A stretch of 64,000 nt of DNA from an uncultured Eggerthellaceae bacterium (GCA_910588905.1 CAJURZ010000002.1:81165-145164); one strand, 5' to 3'. Shown: positions 47,719-56,928, numbered from the stretch's first letter. Notes: a model not told the origin generated them from the letters alone. Made by a program: numbers and translations.

Positions 47719-49008
47719 TCAGCTCTCAACAGGTGCAGGAGAGTCCCACTTCATCTTCCCGATGAACTTGCATGCAACCAGAACGCCCACGCCGATGAGC
47801 ACCACGATGACCATCGCCGCCACCAGAGCGGCCTGATAAGACCCGAGCGTCTGATAGACGAAGCTGATGATCGTGCCACTGATGCCACCCATCAGGCCAT
47901 TGACGGTCATGAGGTTCGAGAAGATCTTCGAATAGTCCTTATTCCCGTAGAGCGAACGCACGAGCAGTGGATAACCTACCGAAACCAGCGCATTGTGAGT
48001 GCCGAACAGGAACGCGCCGATCAAGAGCACCGCTGAGACATGCACGAACGCCCAAAGACCGAAACCAACCAAGAAGGCAACGATGAACACGATGAACGTA
48101 GCCTTCAAGCCAGCCCGTGTCTGCATGAAACCGAAGATGATCTTGCCGCAGATATTGCCCACAGCCGCTACAGATATCATGGAAGCGCCCAACATGGCCG
48201 CAGCTTGCATGTCCATCGATCCGCTCATAGCCTCGGTTGCGATGGCAACCTGATTGCTGTTGAAGCCCATTCCCATGGACGTGAAGAGGATGACCACCAC
48301 CATGATCCAGAAAGGAGCCGTCTTGAGTGCCAGCGTTCGACTCATGCCCAGCTTCATGGCATCAGCGTTCTGCGCCTCAAGCGCTGCATCGTAGCCATAG
48401 GGCTCGAGACCCTTGTCCTCCGGTTTGAACTTGAAAACGAACAGCGTCCACGGCAGCAGGCACACGGCAATAAGAGCCGCGTTCAGCTGATAGGCCATCT
48501 GCCATCCCAGATTCTGGATGATCATGGTGAACAACGGTGCCCAGCAGAAGGTCCCTACGCCCGTGAACGCAGCCGCGATACCCAGGAGCTTCCCGCTGTA
48601 CTTCTTGCCGAACCAATTGCCGATCAGCGTGGGTACGGTCAAGGTAGCGATGCAAGGCATAGCGAACCCGAGCACACCGCCCCAGATCCAGAACCACTGC
48701 ACGCTGTTGCCAAAGGAAAAAGCGAACACGGCAATGGCAAGCGCCGCTGCAGAGACGGATGTCACCACGTTGATGTTCTTGGTCTGGAGAAACTGCCCCC
48801 AGATAGACGTCATGATGCATGACACGATAGAGCACACCGTCATCCAGAGCATCCAGTCACCCGGACCAACTCCAATAGACGATGATACGGGGAGCAGATA
48901 CACCCCAACAATGCTGATGGATGCCGCCATGGAAGCGGCATTGACGAAGCAGCATCCTATGAAGATGAGCCATGCGTAATGCAGTTTTCCCTTTTTGGTC
49001 TCAGTCAT
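47719..49008 (-). CDS. Major facilitator superfamily transporter (oxalate:formate antiporter-like)
   Basis: A 429-residue carrier with about twelve transmembrane helices, beginning KKGKLHYAWLIFIGCCFVNAASMAAS. The central loop after FKFKPEDKGLEPYGYD divides it into two halves; MFS motif-A-like charged residues are sparse. It resembles MFS carriers of organic anions found beside Eggerthellaceae molybdoenzymes. It is the last gene of the molybdoenzyme operon and overlaps the preceding zinc-ribbon gene by 4 bp. The cargo is probably the enzyme substrate or product. Confidence 0.88.
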   Translation of the reverse strand: MTETKKGKLHYAWLIFIGCCFVNAASMAASISIVGVYLLPVSSSIGVGPGDWMLWMTVCSIVSCIMTSIWGQFLQTKNINVVTSVSAAALAIAVFAFSFGNSVQWFWIWGGVLGFAMPCIATLTVPTLIGNWFGKKYSGKLLGIAAAFTGVGTFCWAPLFTMIIQNLGWQMAYQLNAALIAVCLLPWTLFVFKFKPEDKGLEPYGYDAALEAQNADAMKLGMSRTLALKTAPFWIMVVVILFTSMGMGFNSNQVAIATEAMSGSMDMQAAAMLGASMISVAAVGNICGKIIFGFMQTRAGLKATFIVFIVAFLVGFGLWAFVHVSAVLLIGAFLFGTHNALVSVGYPLLVRSLYGNKDYSKIFSNLMTVNGLMGGISGTIISFVYQTLGSYQAALVAAMVIVVLIGVGVLVACKFIGKMKWDSPAPVES

Positions 49009-49259
49009 ATCTCTGACCTTTCCTCTGTCGCAAGCCCCACACCCTCCTTCTGGAGATATGGAGCCTCATCTCTATCCGATCGAGCCTGTGCTCTTCCTGC
49101 AGGCGTGGGCGGCACCCATCCGCATTCGCAATGCTCTTCCGTCTCAGGGGCGAGCGCGCGCCCGCACGCAGGGCACACCCCGTCTGCAGCCGCCCAAAGC
49201 GGGACACCTTGCGTGGCTGCGCGGGGACATGCACCGCAGCCCGTGCAGAAGAAGCACAT
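49005..49259 (-). CDS. Small cysteine-rich zinc-ribbon-like protein
   Basis: An 84-residue protein starting MCFFCTGCGACPR and continuing with CPACGRALAPETEEHCECGW, i.e. several CxxC pairs as in zinc ribbons or a small Fe-S/metal site; the C-terminus is charged. AAGGAAGG lies a few bases before the ATG. It overlaps the MFS gene by 4 bp (ATGA). The same arrangement, a Cys-rich mini-protein overlapping an MFS gene, recurs at 56559-56786 in this operon, which supports both being real. Function unknown. Confidence 0.65.
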   Translation of the reverse strand: MCFFCTGCGACPRAATQGVPLWAAADGVCPACGRALAPETEEHCECGWVPPTPAGRAQARSDRDEAPYLQKEGVGLATEERSEI

Positions 49260-49267
49260 GGCCTTCC

Positions 49268-49702
49268 TTATTCCACAGAAACCAATCTCAACCAGTAGGT
49301 GAGCTCCTTGCCAGCGAAGGGATGGTTGAAATCGATCGTCACGAGCTGATCGTCAGCCTTGACCACCCTGACAGGGATCGGTTGCCCCGAAGCAGGGTTC
49401 GTCCACGGGAACACATCTCCCAGCTGCAACTTCTCTCCGCCCTCGATGGCTGTACGCGGATACACCTGGACGCCTTGGGGATCGTGAGGGCCGAAACCCT
49501 TCTCGCAGGGAATGACGATCGTTCGCTCCTCCCCTGCTTCCATATCCAACAGAGCCTCGTCGATGCCGCGGGGCAACTGCCCCACTCCCACCACGAGCTC
49601 CTCTGGTTCACCCGCAGAATGATCATCCAGAGGCTCTTCTCCGGTAGGCCCTCCCTTGTAGAGAGCCCTGACCACCCTTCCGATCCGCTCTTCGCGCTCC
49701 AT
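49268..49702 (-). CDS. SlyD-like FKBP-type peptidyl-prolyl cis-trans isomerase
   Basis: A 144-residue FKBP. It has ELVVGVGQLPRGIDEALLDMEAGEERTIVIP and the diagnostic C-terminal DFNHPFAGKELTYWLRLVSVE. The insert-in-flap region between gives chaperone activity in SlyD; the His-rich metal tail of E. coli SlyD is absent. In this operon it lies between the Fe-S subunit gene and the zinc-ribbon gene, suggesting a folding helper dedicated to the molybdoenzymes. Confidence 0.9.
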   Translation of the reverse strand: MEREERIGRVVRALYKGGPTGEEPLDDHSAGEPEELVVGVGQLPRGIDEALLDMEAGEERTIVIPCEKGFGPHDPQGVQVYPRTAIEGGEKLQLGDVFPWTNPASGQPIPVRVVKADDQLVTIDFNHPFAGKELTYWLRLVSVE

Positions 49703-49714
49703 GCTATCGCCGCC

Positions 49715-50212
49715 TCACTGCTCGTTGAGCTCTTCCACGTTCCTCACATCCGAATCGTCTCGATGGGTCGCGAACTCCACCTGTACATTCGCATCCACTT
49801 CCATGGCAGCCGCCCTGCGGCGATTCGCGTCATCCTTTCTGGCCGACACGAAGGTCCCGCGCGCCTCATAGGGCTTGTACTGGGGAACGAAGAGGACTTG
49901 CTTGGGCTTCTCCTCCATGAATGCCGCCAGCTCTGCAACGGGCCCATACTTCATGACATCGGCAAGGCAGTGGTGCACGCATGCTGGCTCGCGCCCCTTG
50001 GCGGTGCGCTCAGCGCAGAGGTCGCAGAGATCGGTGGGGATGGGCACCTTGTTCCAGTTCATGTGCCCCGGCTCGATCTCCCACGGACCGTCGTCCATGA
50101 CCCGGATGCCCCACTTGCCCACCGGATATCCGTGCTCCTCCTTGCAGGAGACCTCGCACGACTGGCATCCTGAGCAGTATTCGTAATCGATAAGCAGGCC
50201 AAATGCTGTCAT
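49715..50212 (-). CDS. Two-cluster ferredoxin-like subunit of a molybdoenzyme
   Basis: A 165-residue reduced DmsB/NrfC-type subunit. The cysteine groups are YCSGCQSCEVSCKEE near the N-terminus and CDLCAERTAKGREPACVHHC (about 68-87), enough for one or two [4Fe-4S] clusters rather than four. No signal peptide is present. It begins 3 bp after the 50215 molybdoenzyme gene, which is its likely partner. The C-terminal 60 residues are charged and variable. Confidence 0.9.
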   Translation of the reverse strand: MTAFGLLIDYEYCSGCQSCEVSCKEEHGYPVGKWGIRVMDDGPWEIEPGHMNWNKVPIPTDLCDLCAERTAKGREPACVHHCLADVMKYGPVAELAAFMEEKPKQVLFVPQYKPYEARGTFVSARKDDANRRRAAAMEVDANVQVEFATHRDDSDVRNVEELNEQ

Positions 50213-50214
50213 AG

Positions 50215-52644
50215 CTACACCAACTTCCCGAACTTCTCCCAGATCTCATCCATATCCGTGTCATAGCTCTCGCTGATGGGCACCACGTCGCAGATCATGC
50301 ACTTGAACGGAGCGCCGAAGCCGAGCTTGCCGAAATGGAAGTTGGGAACCAGATTATTGATATTGGAGCGGAAGGTATCGTAGGCACCGCCGCCGTGATC
50401 ATTGCCATCCTGCTCGGGGAACCACCACGCATGCTGCGCATGGACGACGCCCTCCTTGACGATGGGCGACACCTTCGCCTTCATGACGCACTCCCCGAAC
50501 TGATTGACCGCCTTCACCCAGCTGCCATCCACGATGCCCTTGCGCTTGGCATCCTCGGGATTGATCTCCAGGAGCGGATCGGGGTTCAGCTCGCGGCAAT
50601 AGGGTATCTGCCTATTCTCGGAATGGAAGAAGGCATACGTGCGCGCACCGCTGGTGAGGACGAAGGGATACTCCTCCATGAGCTCAGGCGATGACTCCGG
50701 ACCGAATTGCGGCTCGATGTAGTACGGCAGCGGATCGTCTCCGAAGCGATGGAACGCATAGGACCAGAGCTCCACCCTCCCCGTTGAGGTGTTGAAGCCC
50801 GGCTTCCCGTCACGGCGGAGCAGGCCCGTCTCGTACTTGCGATATCCGACATAGCGCTGGAGCACGACCTCTTTCCGGATGTCCTCATAGCAGTACTTCT
50901 TGCCAAGGCGCAGGTGCTCGATGAAGTCGCGGATATCCTCATATTGATCCCATAGATGCGGATTGAGCACTTTTCCTAGGTTGAAGCAGAGCTCCATGTC
51001 AGACATGCCCTCACCCTGAGTGACTGCCTTGTTCATGAAGCCCATGGTCACCGGCGAAGAGCCGTAATGGGTCTGAACGACACCCTCGCGCTCGGCGATC
51101 GTGGCCAGGGGGAGGAACACATCGCAAGTCGCTTGGGCTGAGGGGGTCATGAAGGTGTCGAAGGCGATGACGAACTCCATGGAACCGTTGATGGCCTTCA
51201 TCCAGCGCTCCGGCTCCGCTGAGGTGCAAGAGAGCAGATTGTTGCCCGCATAGAAACCCATGCGGATAGGATACGGATCCTCTGTCTCCATAGCGCGCAG
51301 CGTGAGGTCAGCATGGGAGTTCAGGATCAAACCGCAATAGGCTGGATACTCCTTCGCGCCGATCATCTTCGCGATGAGCTCTTGCCCCAAGCCCTCTTCG
51401 AACCCGAAGCCTGCCTCGTTGAGGCCCATGGTCTTATCGCCGATGCGCTGACCGCCCGGCACATCGATGTTGCCCGTGATGGCCATGAGCGCGATCAGAC
51501 AGTGACCCACCTGCATACCGTTCGCCTTCTGATCCAGCGCCAAGCCCCATGCGATGGCCGCAGGGGTCGCGTTGGCATACATGCGCGCTGATTCGATGAT
51601 GATCTCCTCAGGGACACCGGTGATTTCGGCAGCGCGAGAAGGCGGCATCTCCTGAGCGCGCTCTACCAGCTCATCGAACCCGTAGGTCCAGTACTCGACG
51701 AACTCCGCATCGTAGAGCTTCTCGTTGGCTATCACATTGATCCATGCAAGGGAGAGCGCCGCATCCGTTCCAGGACGGAGCTGTAGATGATAGTCAGCAC
51801 GCGTAGAGAGCCAGTTCGCTCGTGGATCCACCACGATCAGGCGCGTGCCGCGGCGCATGAGATCGATGACCGAATGTCCGAAGAAGCCATCCGGATTCGA
51901 CGGCAACGGCTCCTTGCCCCATATCACGATGCACTCTGGGATCTCATACTCAGGATCATCGTAGCGGCCGGGCAGGCCTCCCGCGTAGTCTATCTCAGGG
52001 TATGCCGCCCCAAGCAGATACGAGGAGGCTGCCATGCGAGGCACATAGCAGGCATAGCCTGATTGTGAATAGCAGTAATTGGGTGTGCAGAGCATCCGGC
52101 TCCCGAAGGGTGCCATAGTGCCACCCTCACGCCCGGTACCCGCAAAGCATACGATGGACTCACGGCCGTATTCCTTCGTGATGCGATCGTATTCGCTCTT
52201 GATGAGGTCGAACGCCGCATCCCAGCTGATCTCCTCCCATGCATCCGCATCCCCACGCTTCTTGGGATCGCGCTTCATAGGATGCAAGATGCGGCTCGGG
52301 TTGTAGATGTAATCCTTCAAGGTGAGGCAACGGACGCACAAGCGTCCCTGCGTCACCGGGTTGTTCTCATCCCCTTCCACCTTGACGAGCTTTCCATCCT
52401 CGTCAGTGTAGAGCTTCAAAGAGCATCCGACCGGATGGCAGCCCGGCGGCGACCACGGGCTCGTGCGGGTGACCGTCAAGCCATCCTCTTCGAAGCGCCA
52501 GGGTTTGTTGAGGTCATTCACGTCCGAGATGGTGCACTCGCTCCGGGCGTTCAATCGCTCTGGGTGCCAGCTGCGCATGGTCGGATTGTCATGCCAATCC
52601 GAATACTCCTTATCCATCTTCGCTCCCCTCTTTCCTTCGCTCAT
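50215..52644 (-). CDS. Cytoplasmic molybdopterin oxidoreductase of the acetylene hydratase / transhydroxylase / dehydroxylase type (first)
   Basis: An enzyme of about 809 residues in the DMSO reductase superfamily without a Tat signal. The FS0 region reads SPPGCHPVGCSLKLY and GRLCVRC. A candidate Mo/W ligand cysteine lies in SGYACYVPR, where acetylene hydratase also has Cys; the cofactor loops VIWGKEPLPSNPDGFFGH, IVVDPRANWL and LRPGTDAAL follow. Such enzymes perform non-classical reactions such as hydration or reductive dehydroxylation of catechols. Several starts are possible: 52671 (GTG), 52644 (AAGGA upstream) and 52617 (AGGGGAG upstream). The substrate is unknown. Confidence 0.85.
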   Translation of the reverse strand: MSEGKRGAKMDKEYSDWHDNPTMRSWHPERLNARSECTISDVNDLNKPWRFEEDGLTVTRTSPWSPPGCHPVGCSLKLYTDEDGKLVKVEGDENNPVTQGRLCVRCLTLKDYIYNPSRILHPMKRDPKKRGDADAWEEISWDAAFDLIKSEYDRITKEYGRESIVCFAGTGREGGTMAPFGSRMLCTPNYCYSQSGYACYVPRMAASSYLLGAAYPEIDYAGGLPGRYDDPEYEIPECIVIWGKEPLPSNPDGFFGHSVIDLMRRGTRLIVVDPRANWLSTRADYHLQLRPGTDAALSLAWINVIANEKLYDAEFVEYWTYGFDELVERAQEMPPSRAAEITGVPEEIIIESARMYANATPAAIAWGLALDQKANGMQVGHCLIALMAITGNIDVPGGQRIGDKTMGLNEAGFGFEEGLGQELIAKMIGAKEYPAYCGLILNSHADLTLRAMETEDPYPIRMGFYAGNNLLSCTSAEPERWMKAINGSMEFVIAFDTFMTPSAQATCDVFLPLATIAEREGVVQTHYGSSPVTMGFMNKAVTQGEGMSDMELCFNLGKVLNPHLWDQYEDIRDFIEHLRLGKKYCYEDIRKEVVLQRYVGYRKYETGLLRRDGKPGFNTSTGRVELWSYAFHRFGDDPLPYYIEPQFGPESSPELMEEYPFVLTSGARTYAFFHSENRQIPYCRELNPDPLLEINPEDAKRKGIVDGSWVKAVNQFGECVMKAKVSPIVKEGVVHAQHAWWFPEQDGNDHGGGAYDTFRSNINNLVPNFHFGKLGFGAPFKCMICDVVPISESYDTDMDEIWEKFGKLV

Positions 52645-52667
52645 CTGATTCCTTCTCACTGCATCCA

Positions 52668-53006
52668 TCACGGAAGGTAGACCGCCACCTTGTCCTTATC
52701 CATGGACTCAAGGCATGAGGACACCTCGCTCACCGGAACGACCCGGATCACCGCTGCAAGGCAATGCAATTCGCACAAGGGCTTGCTCCCCTCCGCTATC
52801 CGGTCCTCGCACAGATCGCACAAGCTCGACGGTACGGGTACGAAATCCCATTCCCATTTGCCATTCGAGAACTTCTGGGGTCCTACCTCGTTGACCTTGA
52901 TTCCCCATTCGTCAAGGCGCAGATCGTTCTTCTTTCGACACGACACCTCGCACGAATGGCAACCGGTGCAATAGCCGTAGTCGATGAGCATGGCTCGCTT
53001 TTCCAT
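52668..53006 (-). CDS. Minimal two-cluster ferredoxin-like subunit
   Basis: A 112-residue version of the 49715 protein: MLIDYGYCTGCHSCEVSCRKK and CDLCEDRIAEGSKPLCELHC. The two proteins are clearly paralogues, but this one lacks the long C-terminal tail. It lies 16 bp after the 53023 molybdoenzyme gene and touches the start region of the 50215 gene. It is probably the electron-transfer partner of the former. Confidence 0.9.
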   Translation of the reverse strand: MEKRAMLIDYGYCTGCHSCEVSCRKKNDLRLDEWGIKVNEVGPQKFSNGKWEWDFVPVPSSLCDLCEDRIAEGSKPLCELHCLAAVIRVVPVSEVSSCLESMDKDKVAVYLP

Positions 53007-53022
53007 CTAGCACACCTCCCTT

Positions 53023-55302
53023 CTAGGCCTCGAATGCGTCAAGGCTGTCCACCTTGTAGATCTTGCAGATGATGTTCTTGTACGGAGCGCCATACCCCGT
53101 CACACCCACGCTCTCATGGGGGATGAGGTTGTTGATATTCGACTTGTAGAGGCCGAACAGGTTGGGTGCCTCGCCGGACTGCTCGGGATACCACCACGCA
53201 TGCTGAGCATGGACGACGCGCGGGTCCACCACAGGACGGATACATGCTTTCTGGATGCAGCGGCCAAGCGGATTCTCGATGGCCACCCAATCCCCCTCTG
53301 CTATACCATGGGCTGCGGCAGTCTCAGGATGGATGGTGACCAACGGCCACGGGTTCAGCGCACGCATGGACGGGATCTGCCGATGCTCGGAATGGAACAT
53401 GGAGATGTGACGGCCGCCCGTGGTGAGCACGAGCGGGAACTCCTCTTTGACCTCATCGGAGATGGCATCGCTATAGGGGCTCAGCTCCGGCTCTTTGAAG
53501 TACGGTAATGGCTCCTCGCCGAACACCGAATAGACGCTTGCCTTGAGCTCTATCAATCCGGTGGGCGTGTCGAATCCGGGCTTCCCATCAGCCCGTAGAG
53601 CGCCTGTCTCGTACTTGCGATACTCGAAGGGCTGTTGGAACACCACATCATCCTGGAGCTCCTTGAAGCCCCAGTCATAGGCGGTGTGCAGCTGATCGGT
53701 GAAGAACTGCTCCGGCGTCTCCCAAGGCCAGAGCTCCGGGCGCAAGCGCCGTCCCAACTCCAGCATGATCTCTACATCGCTCTTGCTGTCGAGCGGCTCG
53801 ACGGCCTTGTTCATCGCGCCCAAGAAATGCGTGTTGCGCCCGAAGTGCGGCATCACGATGCCCTCGTGCTCTACCGACATGGACAGCGGGAGCACCAGAT
53901 CGCACAAGCGCATGATGGACGGATTCATGAACACGTCCTGGACCACGTTGAATTCCAACTTGTCCAGCGCCTTCTCCCAGCGCATGGGTTGCACGGACAT
54001 GCATGCGAGCGGATTGGTCCCGAACCAGTAGCTCATCTTGAAGTCAGTGGGCGGCTCGTCCATCTCGAGCCAGTCCAGGGTCACATCAGGCAGCGGACCG
54101 GGACCAGCCGCATCCCAGCAGCTGTAGCGTCCCTGTTGATCCTTGATGCGCTTCGCGCGCACCTCATCTGGAACAGAATTCACGGTCTCATAGCGCCATT
54201 TGCCCGTGAAGCTGGAAGGCCGAGCCAGCGTGATGCCGCCAGGAACATCCATGTACCCCGTGAGCGCACAGATGGCCAGGAACGTGTGACCCGCTTGGAC
54301 GCCATTGGTCTCCGTATCAATGGAGAGACCCCAGAGCGCAGAGGAGGGGCTATGGGTGGCGAATGCACGAGCCGCTTCCCTCACCACCTCAGCGTCCACC
54401 CAGCAGACCTCGGCAGCACGCTCAGGGCTCCACTCGGCCACGCAGGCCGCGAACTCGTCGAAGCCATAGACCCACTTCTCCACGAACTCATGGTCGTACA
54501 GGTCCTCTTCGATGATCGCGTTGCACATGGCCATGGCCAGCGCAGCATCGGTACCAGGCCGAAGCTGAAGATGGTATTCAGCATGGGCGGCTATCCAGGT
54601 GAGCTGCGGATCCACCACGATCAGCTTGGAACCCATCTTCATGAGATCGATGAGCGCATGCCCGAAGAACCCATCAGGGTTCGAATACACCGGATTCTTC
54701 CCCCAGACCAGGATGTACTGAGGAAGCTCCCAGCGCGGATCCTCGTAGCGATCCGGGAAGTAGGCTGCATAATCCAGCTCGGGGTATCCCGCTCCCAGCT
54801 GGAAGTTCGCGATGGTGCAACGAGGTCCATAGCAAGAGCCGCCGCTGAGCACCATGCAATAGTTAGGTGACTCGAAGATGGCATGACAGTAAGCCGCAGA
54901 ATACATGGTTATCTCACGACCCGTCCCGGTGAAGGTCAGGATGCTCTCAGGCCCTGCCACCTCCCAGAAGTGACGCACCTTGGATTCGATGAGGTCAAGG
55001 GCCTCGTCCCACGTGATCTGCTCCCACGCATCCTTACCCCTGTCAGCGCGGTCGCGCTTCATGGGATGCAAGATGCGGTCCGGGTGATAGAGCGCCTCAT
55101 CCATCGCTATGCACCGCGGGCACAGCCGCCCTTGGGTGATGGGATGCGTCGGGTCACCCTCCACGTTGATGACCTTGTTATCTTTCACGGTCACGACGAT
55201 GCCGCACCCGACAGGATGATCCCCGGGAGGTGACCACACGCAGGTCCTGACCTTATGGACACCATCGCCCAGATCTTCGACCCACTTCGCATTCTCTTCC
55301 AT
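53023..55302 (-). CDS. Cytoplasmic molybdopterin oxidoreductase of the acetylene hydratase / transhydroxylase / dehydroxylase type (second)
   Basis: A 759-residue paralogue of the 50215 enzyme, also without a Tat signal. The FS0 region differs: CVWSPPGDHPVGCGIVV and GRLCPRC, so the first usual cysteine of the CHPVGC pair is Asp and an earlier Cys is present instead. The candidate metal ligand is in SGGSCYGPR, followed by VWGKNPVYSNPDGFFGH, IVVDPQLTWI and LRPGTDAAL. A partner Fe-S gene follows directly. The similarity to the catechol dehydroxylases of gut Eggerthellaceae is by general resemblance only; the substrate is unknown. Confidence 0.85.
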   Translation of the reverse strand: MEENAKWVEDLGDGVHKVRTCVWSPPGDHPVGCGIVVTVKDNKVINVEGDPTHPITQGRLCPRCIAMDEALYHPDRILHPMKRDRADRGKDAWEQITWDEALDLIESKVRHFWEVAGPESILTFTGTGREITMYSAAYCHAIFESPNYCMVLSGGSCYGPRCTIANFQLGAGYPELDYAAYFPDRYEDPRWELPQYILVWGKNPVYSNPDGFFGHALIDLMKMGSKLIVVDPQLTWIAAHAEYHLQLRPGTDAALAMAMCNAIIEEDLYDHEFVEKWVYGFDEFAACVAEWSPERAAEVCWVDAEVVREAARAFATHSPSSALWGLSIDTETNGVQAGHTFLAICALTGYMDVPGGITLARPSSFTGKWRYETVNSVPDEVRAKRIKDQQGRYSCWDAAGPGPLPDVTLDWLEMDEPPTDFKMSYWFGTNPLACMSVQPMRWEKALDKLEFNVVQDVFMNPSIMRLCDLVLPLSMSVEHEGIVMPHFGRNTHFLGAMNKAVEPLDSKSDVEIMLELGRRLRPELWPWETPEQFFTDQLHTAYDWGFKELQDDVVFQQPFEYRKYETGALRADGKPGFDTPTGLIELKASVYSVFGEEPLPYFKEPELSPYSDAISDEVKEEFPLVLTTGGRHISMFHSEHRQIPSMRALNPWPLVTIHPETAAAHGIAEGDWVAIENPLGRCIQKACIRPVVDPRVVHAQHAWWYPEQSGEAPNLFGLYKSNINNLIPHESVGVTGYGAPYKNIICKIYKVDSLDAFEA

Positions 55303-55320
55303 TGCATTTCCTTTCGATCG

Positions 55321-56562
55321 TTACGGGAGCTTCTTCCATCCAAAGATCAAGATCACCAAACCAAGCGCGAATATCGGTGCCATGAAGAACTGTCCTGCCA
55401 CGGCGAAGCTCCCGTAGGTGGCAACGATGAGCCCGAGCACCCTCGATCCGAGGAACGATGCCAGCTGCTGAGCGAACAGGACGACGGCGGTGGCACCTGC
55501 AATGTCACCAGGGTCCTTCACGACCTTCGGTATGGATGCCATCACCATGGTGGGGATGATGCCTCCAGCCAAGGCATTGCAGAGGATCACGGGAATGAAC
55601 GCTTGAACGGTAGTAGCTTGGAATACGAGCCACGCGTATATCGTGCCGCCTATGCAGCTGATGACCATCAGCTTCTTGTTCGACTTGATCTTGTCCGAGA
55701 TCATCCCGCTCAAGGGGTTCACCACACACCCCACGATCGCCATGACCGAGATGATAGTGGACATGACCGGAAGCGTGAGGTCGGTCTCCTGAGCAGCATA
55801 GGTGGTCAGGAAGTTCGACATCCCCAAGAACGGCACCTCTTCACAGAAGAAGATGGCCGCCACGAGCAAGACCGCAGGCTGGGTCAGCACGCGCTTGAGA
55901 ACACCCTTCTTAGGCGCAGAGGCGCGTGCGCCTCCATCTGCCAGCGCGACCCTCTGCCCGTGATCGTCGAAGGTGAACGTCGGCTCTCGGTACAGCAACA
56001 AGACGGCTATCAGGACGACGGCATCGAACACGAAGCTGAGCGCCCAGACATCATGGTAGGACCCCGTTGCCGCATAGATCTGCGAGAAGAGGTTCGGCCC
56101 GATCAAGAATGCTGCGGTCACGTTGATGGCCCATACACCCAACGGAACCCCTCGATGCTCGGGCGCGAACCAAGCAGAGATGGCCGGCACGGCTGCTGTG
56201 GTGACAAGACCGAAGCCGATGCCCTCGATGATCCGGCTCACGATGAACAGTCCGATATCCTGCGCGATGTATCCGAGGGCACCACCGATGAGCGCGCAGA
56301 CGAGGGAGAGCACGAACGTGGCCTTCTTGCCGATCCGGTCGACCACCACCGCTCCGGGCAGCGCCAATATCATGCCCATGATGTAGAACGTGGCGATGAC
56401 CCAGCTCATGGCATCCGTATCCACACTGAACGCCTCCATGATGACCGGAGCCAAGATGGATACCTTGAGCATGTTGAGCGGCATGCTTATCCCCGTCAGC
56501 CAGACGACGATCGTGACCACCCATCCATAGGCGGGCGCCGCGCCTCTCGCCCCTTCCATCAC
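55321..56562 (-). CDS. Major facilitator superfamily transporter (second)
   Basis: A 413-residue carrier with about twelve helices, starting AYGWVVTIVVWLTGISMPLNML. Motif A-like GAVVVDRIGKKATFVLSLV lies in the loop after helix 2. It overlaps the preceding zinc-ribbon gene by 4 bp and precedes the 53023 molybdoenzyme by 18 bp. It is not closely alike to the 47719 carrier, so the operon probably moves two different compounds, for example substrate and product. Confidence 0.88.
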   Translation of the reverse strand: MMEGARGAAPAYGWVVTIVVWLTGISMPLNMLKVSILAPVIMEAFSVDTDAMSWVIATFYIMGMILALPGAVVVDRIGKKATFVLSLVCALIGGALGYIAQDIGLFIVSRIIEGIGFGLVTTAAVPAISAWFAPEHRGVPLGVWAINVTAAFLIGPNLFSQIYAATGSYHDVWALSFVFDAVVLIAVLLLYREPTFTFDDHGQRVALADGGARASAPKKGVLKRVLTQPAVLLVAAIFFCEEVPFLGMSNFLTTYAAQETDLTLPVMSTIISVMAIVGCVVNPLSGMISDKIKSNKKLMVISCIGGTIYAWLVFQATTVQAFIPVILCNALAGGIIPTMVMASIPKVVKDPGDIAGATAVVLFAQQLASFLGSRVLGLIVATYGSFAVAGQFFMAPIFALGLVILIFGWKKLP

Positions 56563-56786
56563 GATATGCCGGGAGCCGCAGGAGGCTGGGGAGCACCAGG
56601 AGCTTTCGGTGCGCCAGGCGCGACCGGAGCAGACGGCGGTTTGATGTCAGAGGACCCCTCGAAGTCCTCCGACGTGGCGCCGCAGAAGGGGCATTCCTTC
56701 GGGACGATCCCGAGAACCGCATTTATCTCTTTGCCGCATGATGGGCATGTTACAGACATATTCGCGTCGGCTGGCCTGAAGCACAT
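56559..56786 (-). CDS. Small zinc-ribbon protein with Pro/Ala-rich tail
   Basis: A 75-residue protein, MCFRPADANMSVTCPSCGKEI, with a second pair CPFCG giving a CxxC-x17-CxxC zinc ribbon, then a Pro/Ala/Gly-rich tail (PSAPVAPGAPKAPGAP). The start at 56786 has GAGGAG 8 nt upstream; the frame is open farther back without a ribosome binding site. It is the first gene of the molybdoenzyme operon and overlaps the MFS gene by 4 bp. Confidence 0.7.
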   Translation of the reverse strand: MCFRPADANMSVTCPSCGKEINAVLGIVPKECPFCGATSEDFEGSSDIKPPSAPVAPGAPKAPGAPQPPAAPGIS

Positions 56787-56928
56787 CTGAAGATCTCCTC
56801 TCCCCGAAGAGGGACTTCGAAAGACTTGCCCGTAACGACTTCCCAAGGACCTTCGGACGAGCGCATCCAGATCCTCATGCTGGATATCGGGCGAGGGCGA
56901 AGCTGCCCTAAGTCCCCCTACCATCTCA

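Noticed and set aside
53635..54870. 411-codon plus-strand ORF opposite the second molybdoenzyme
   Set aside because: An antisense shadow rich in His/Arg/Leu without motif or ribosome binding site.
55255..56790. 511-codon plus-strand ORF opposite the second MFS carrier
   Set aside because: Charged low-complexity translation typical of the complement of a membrane protein gene.
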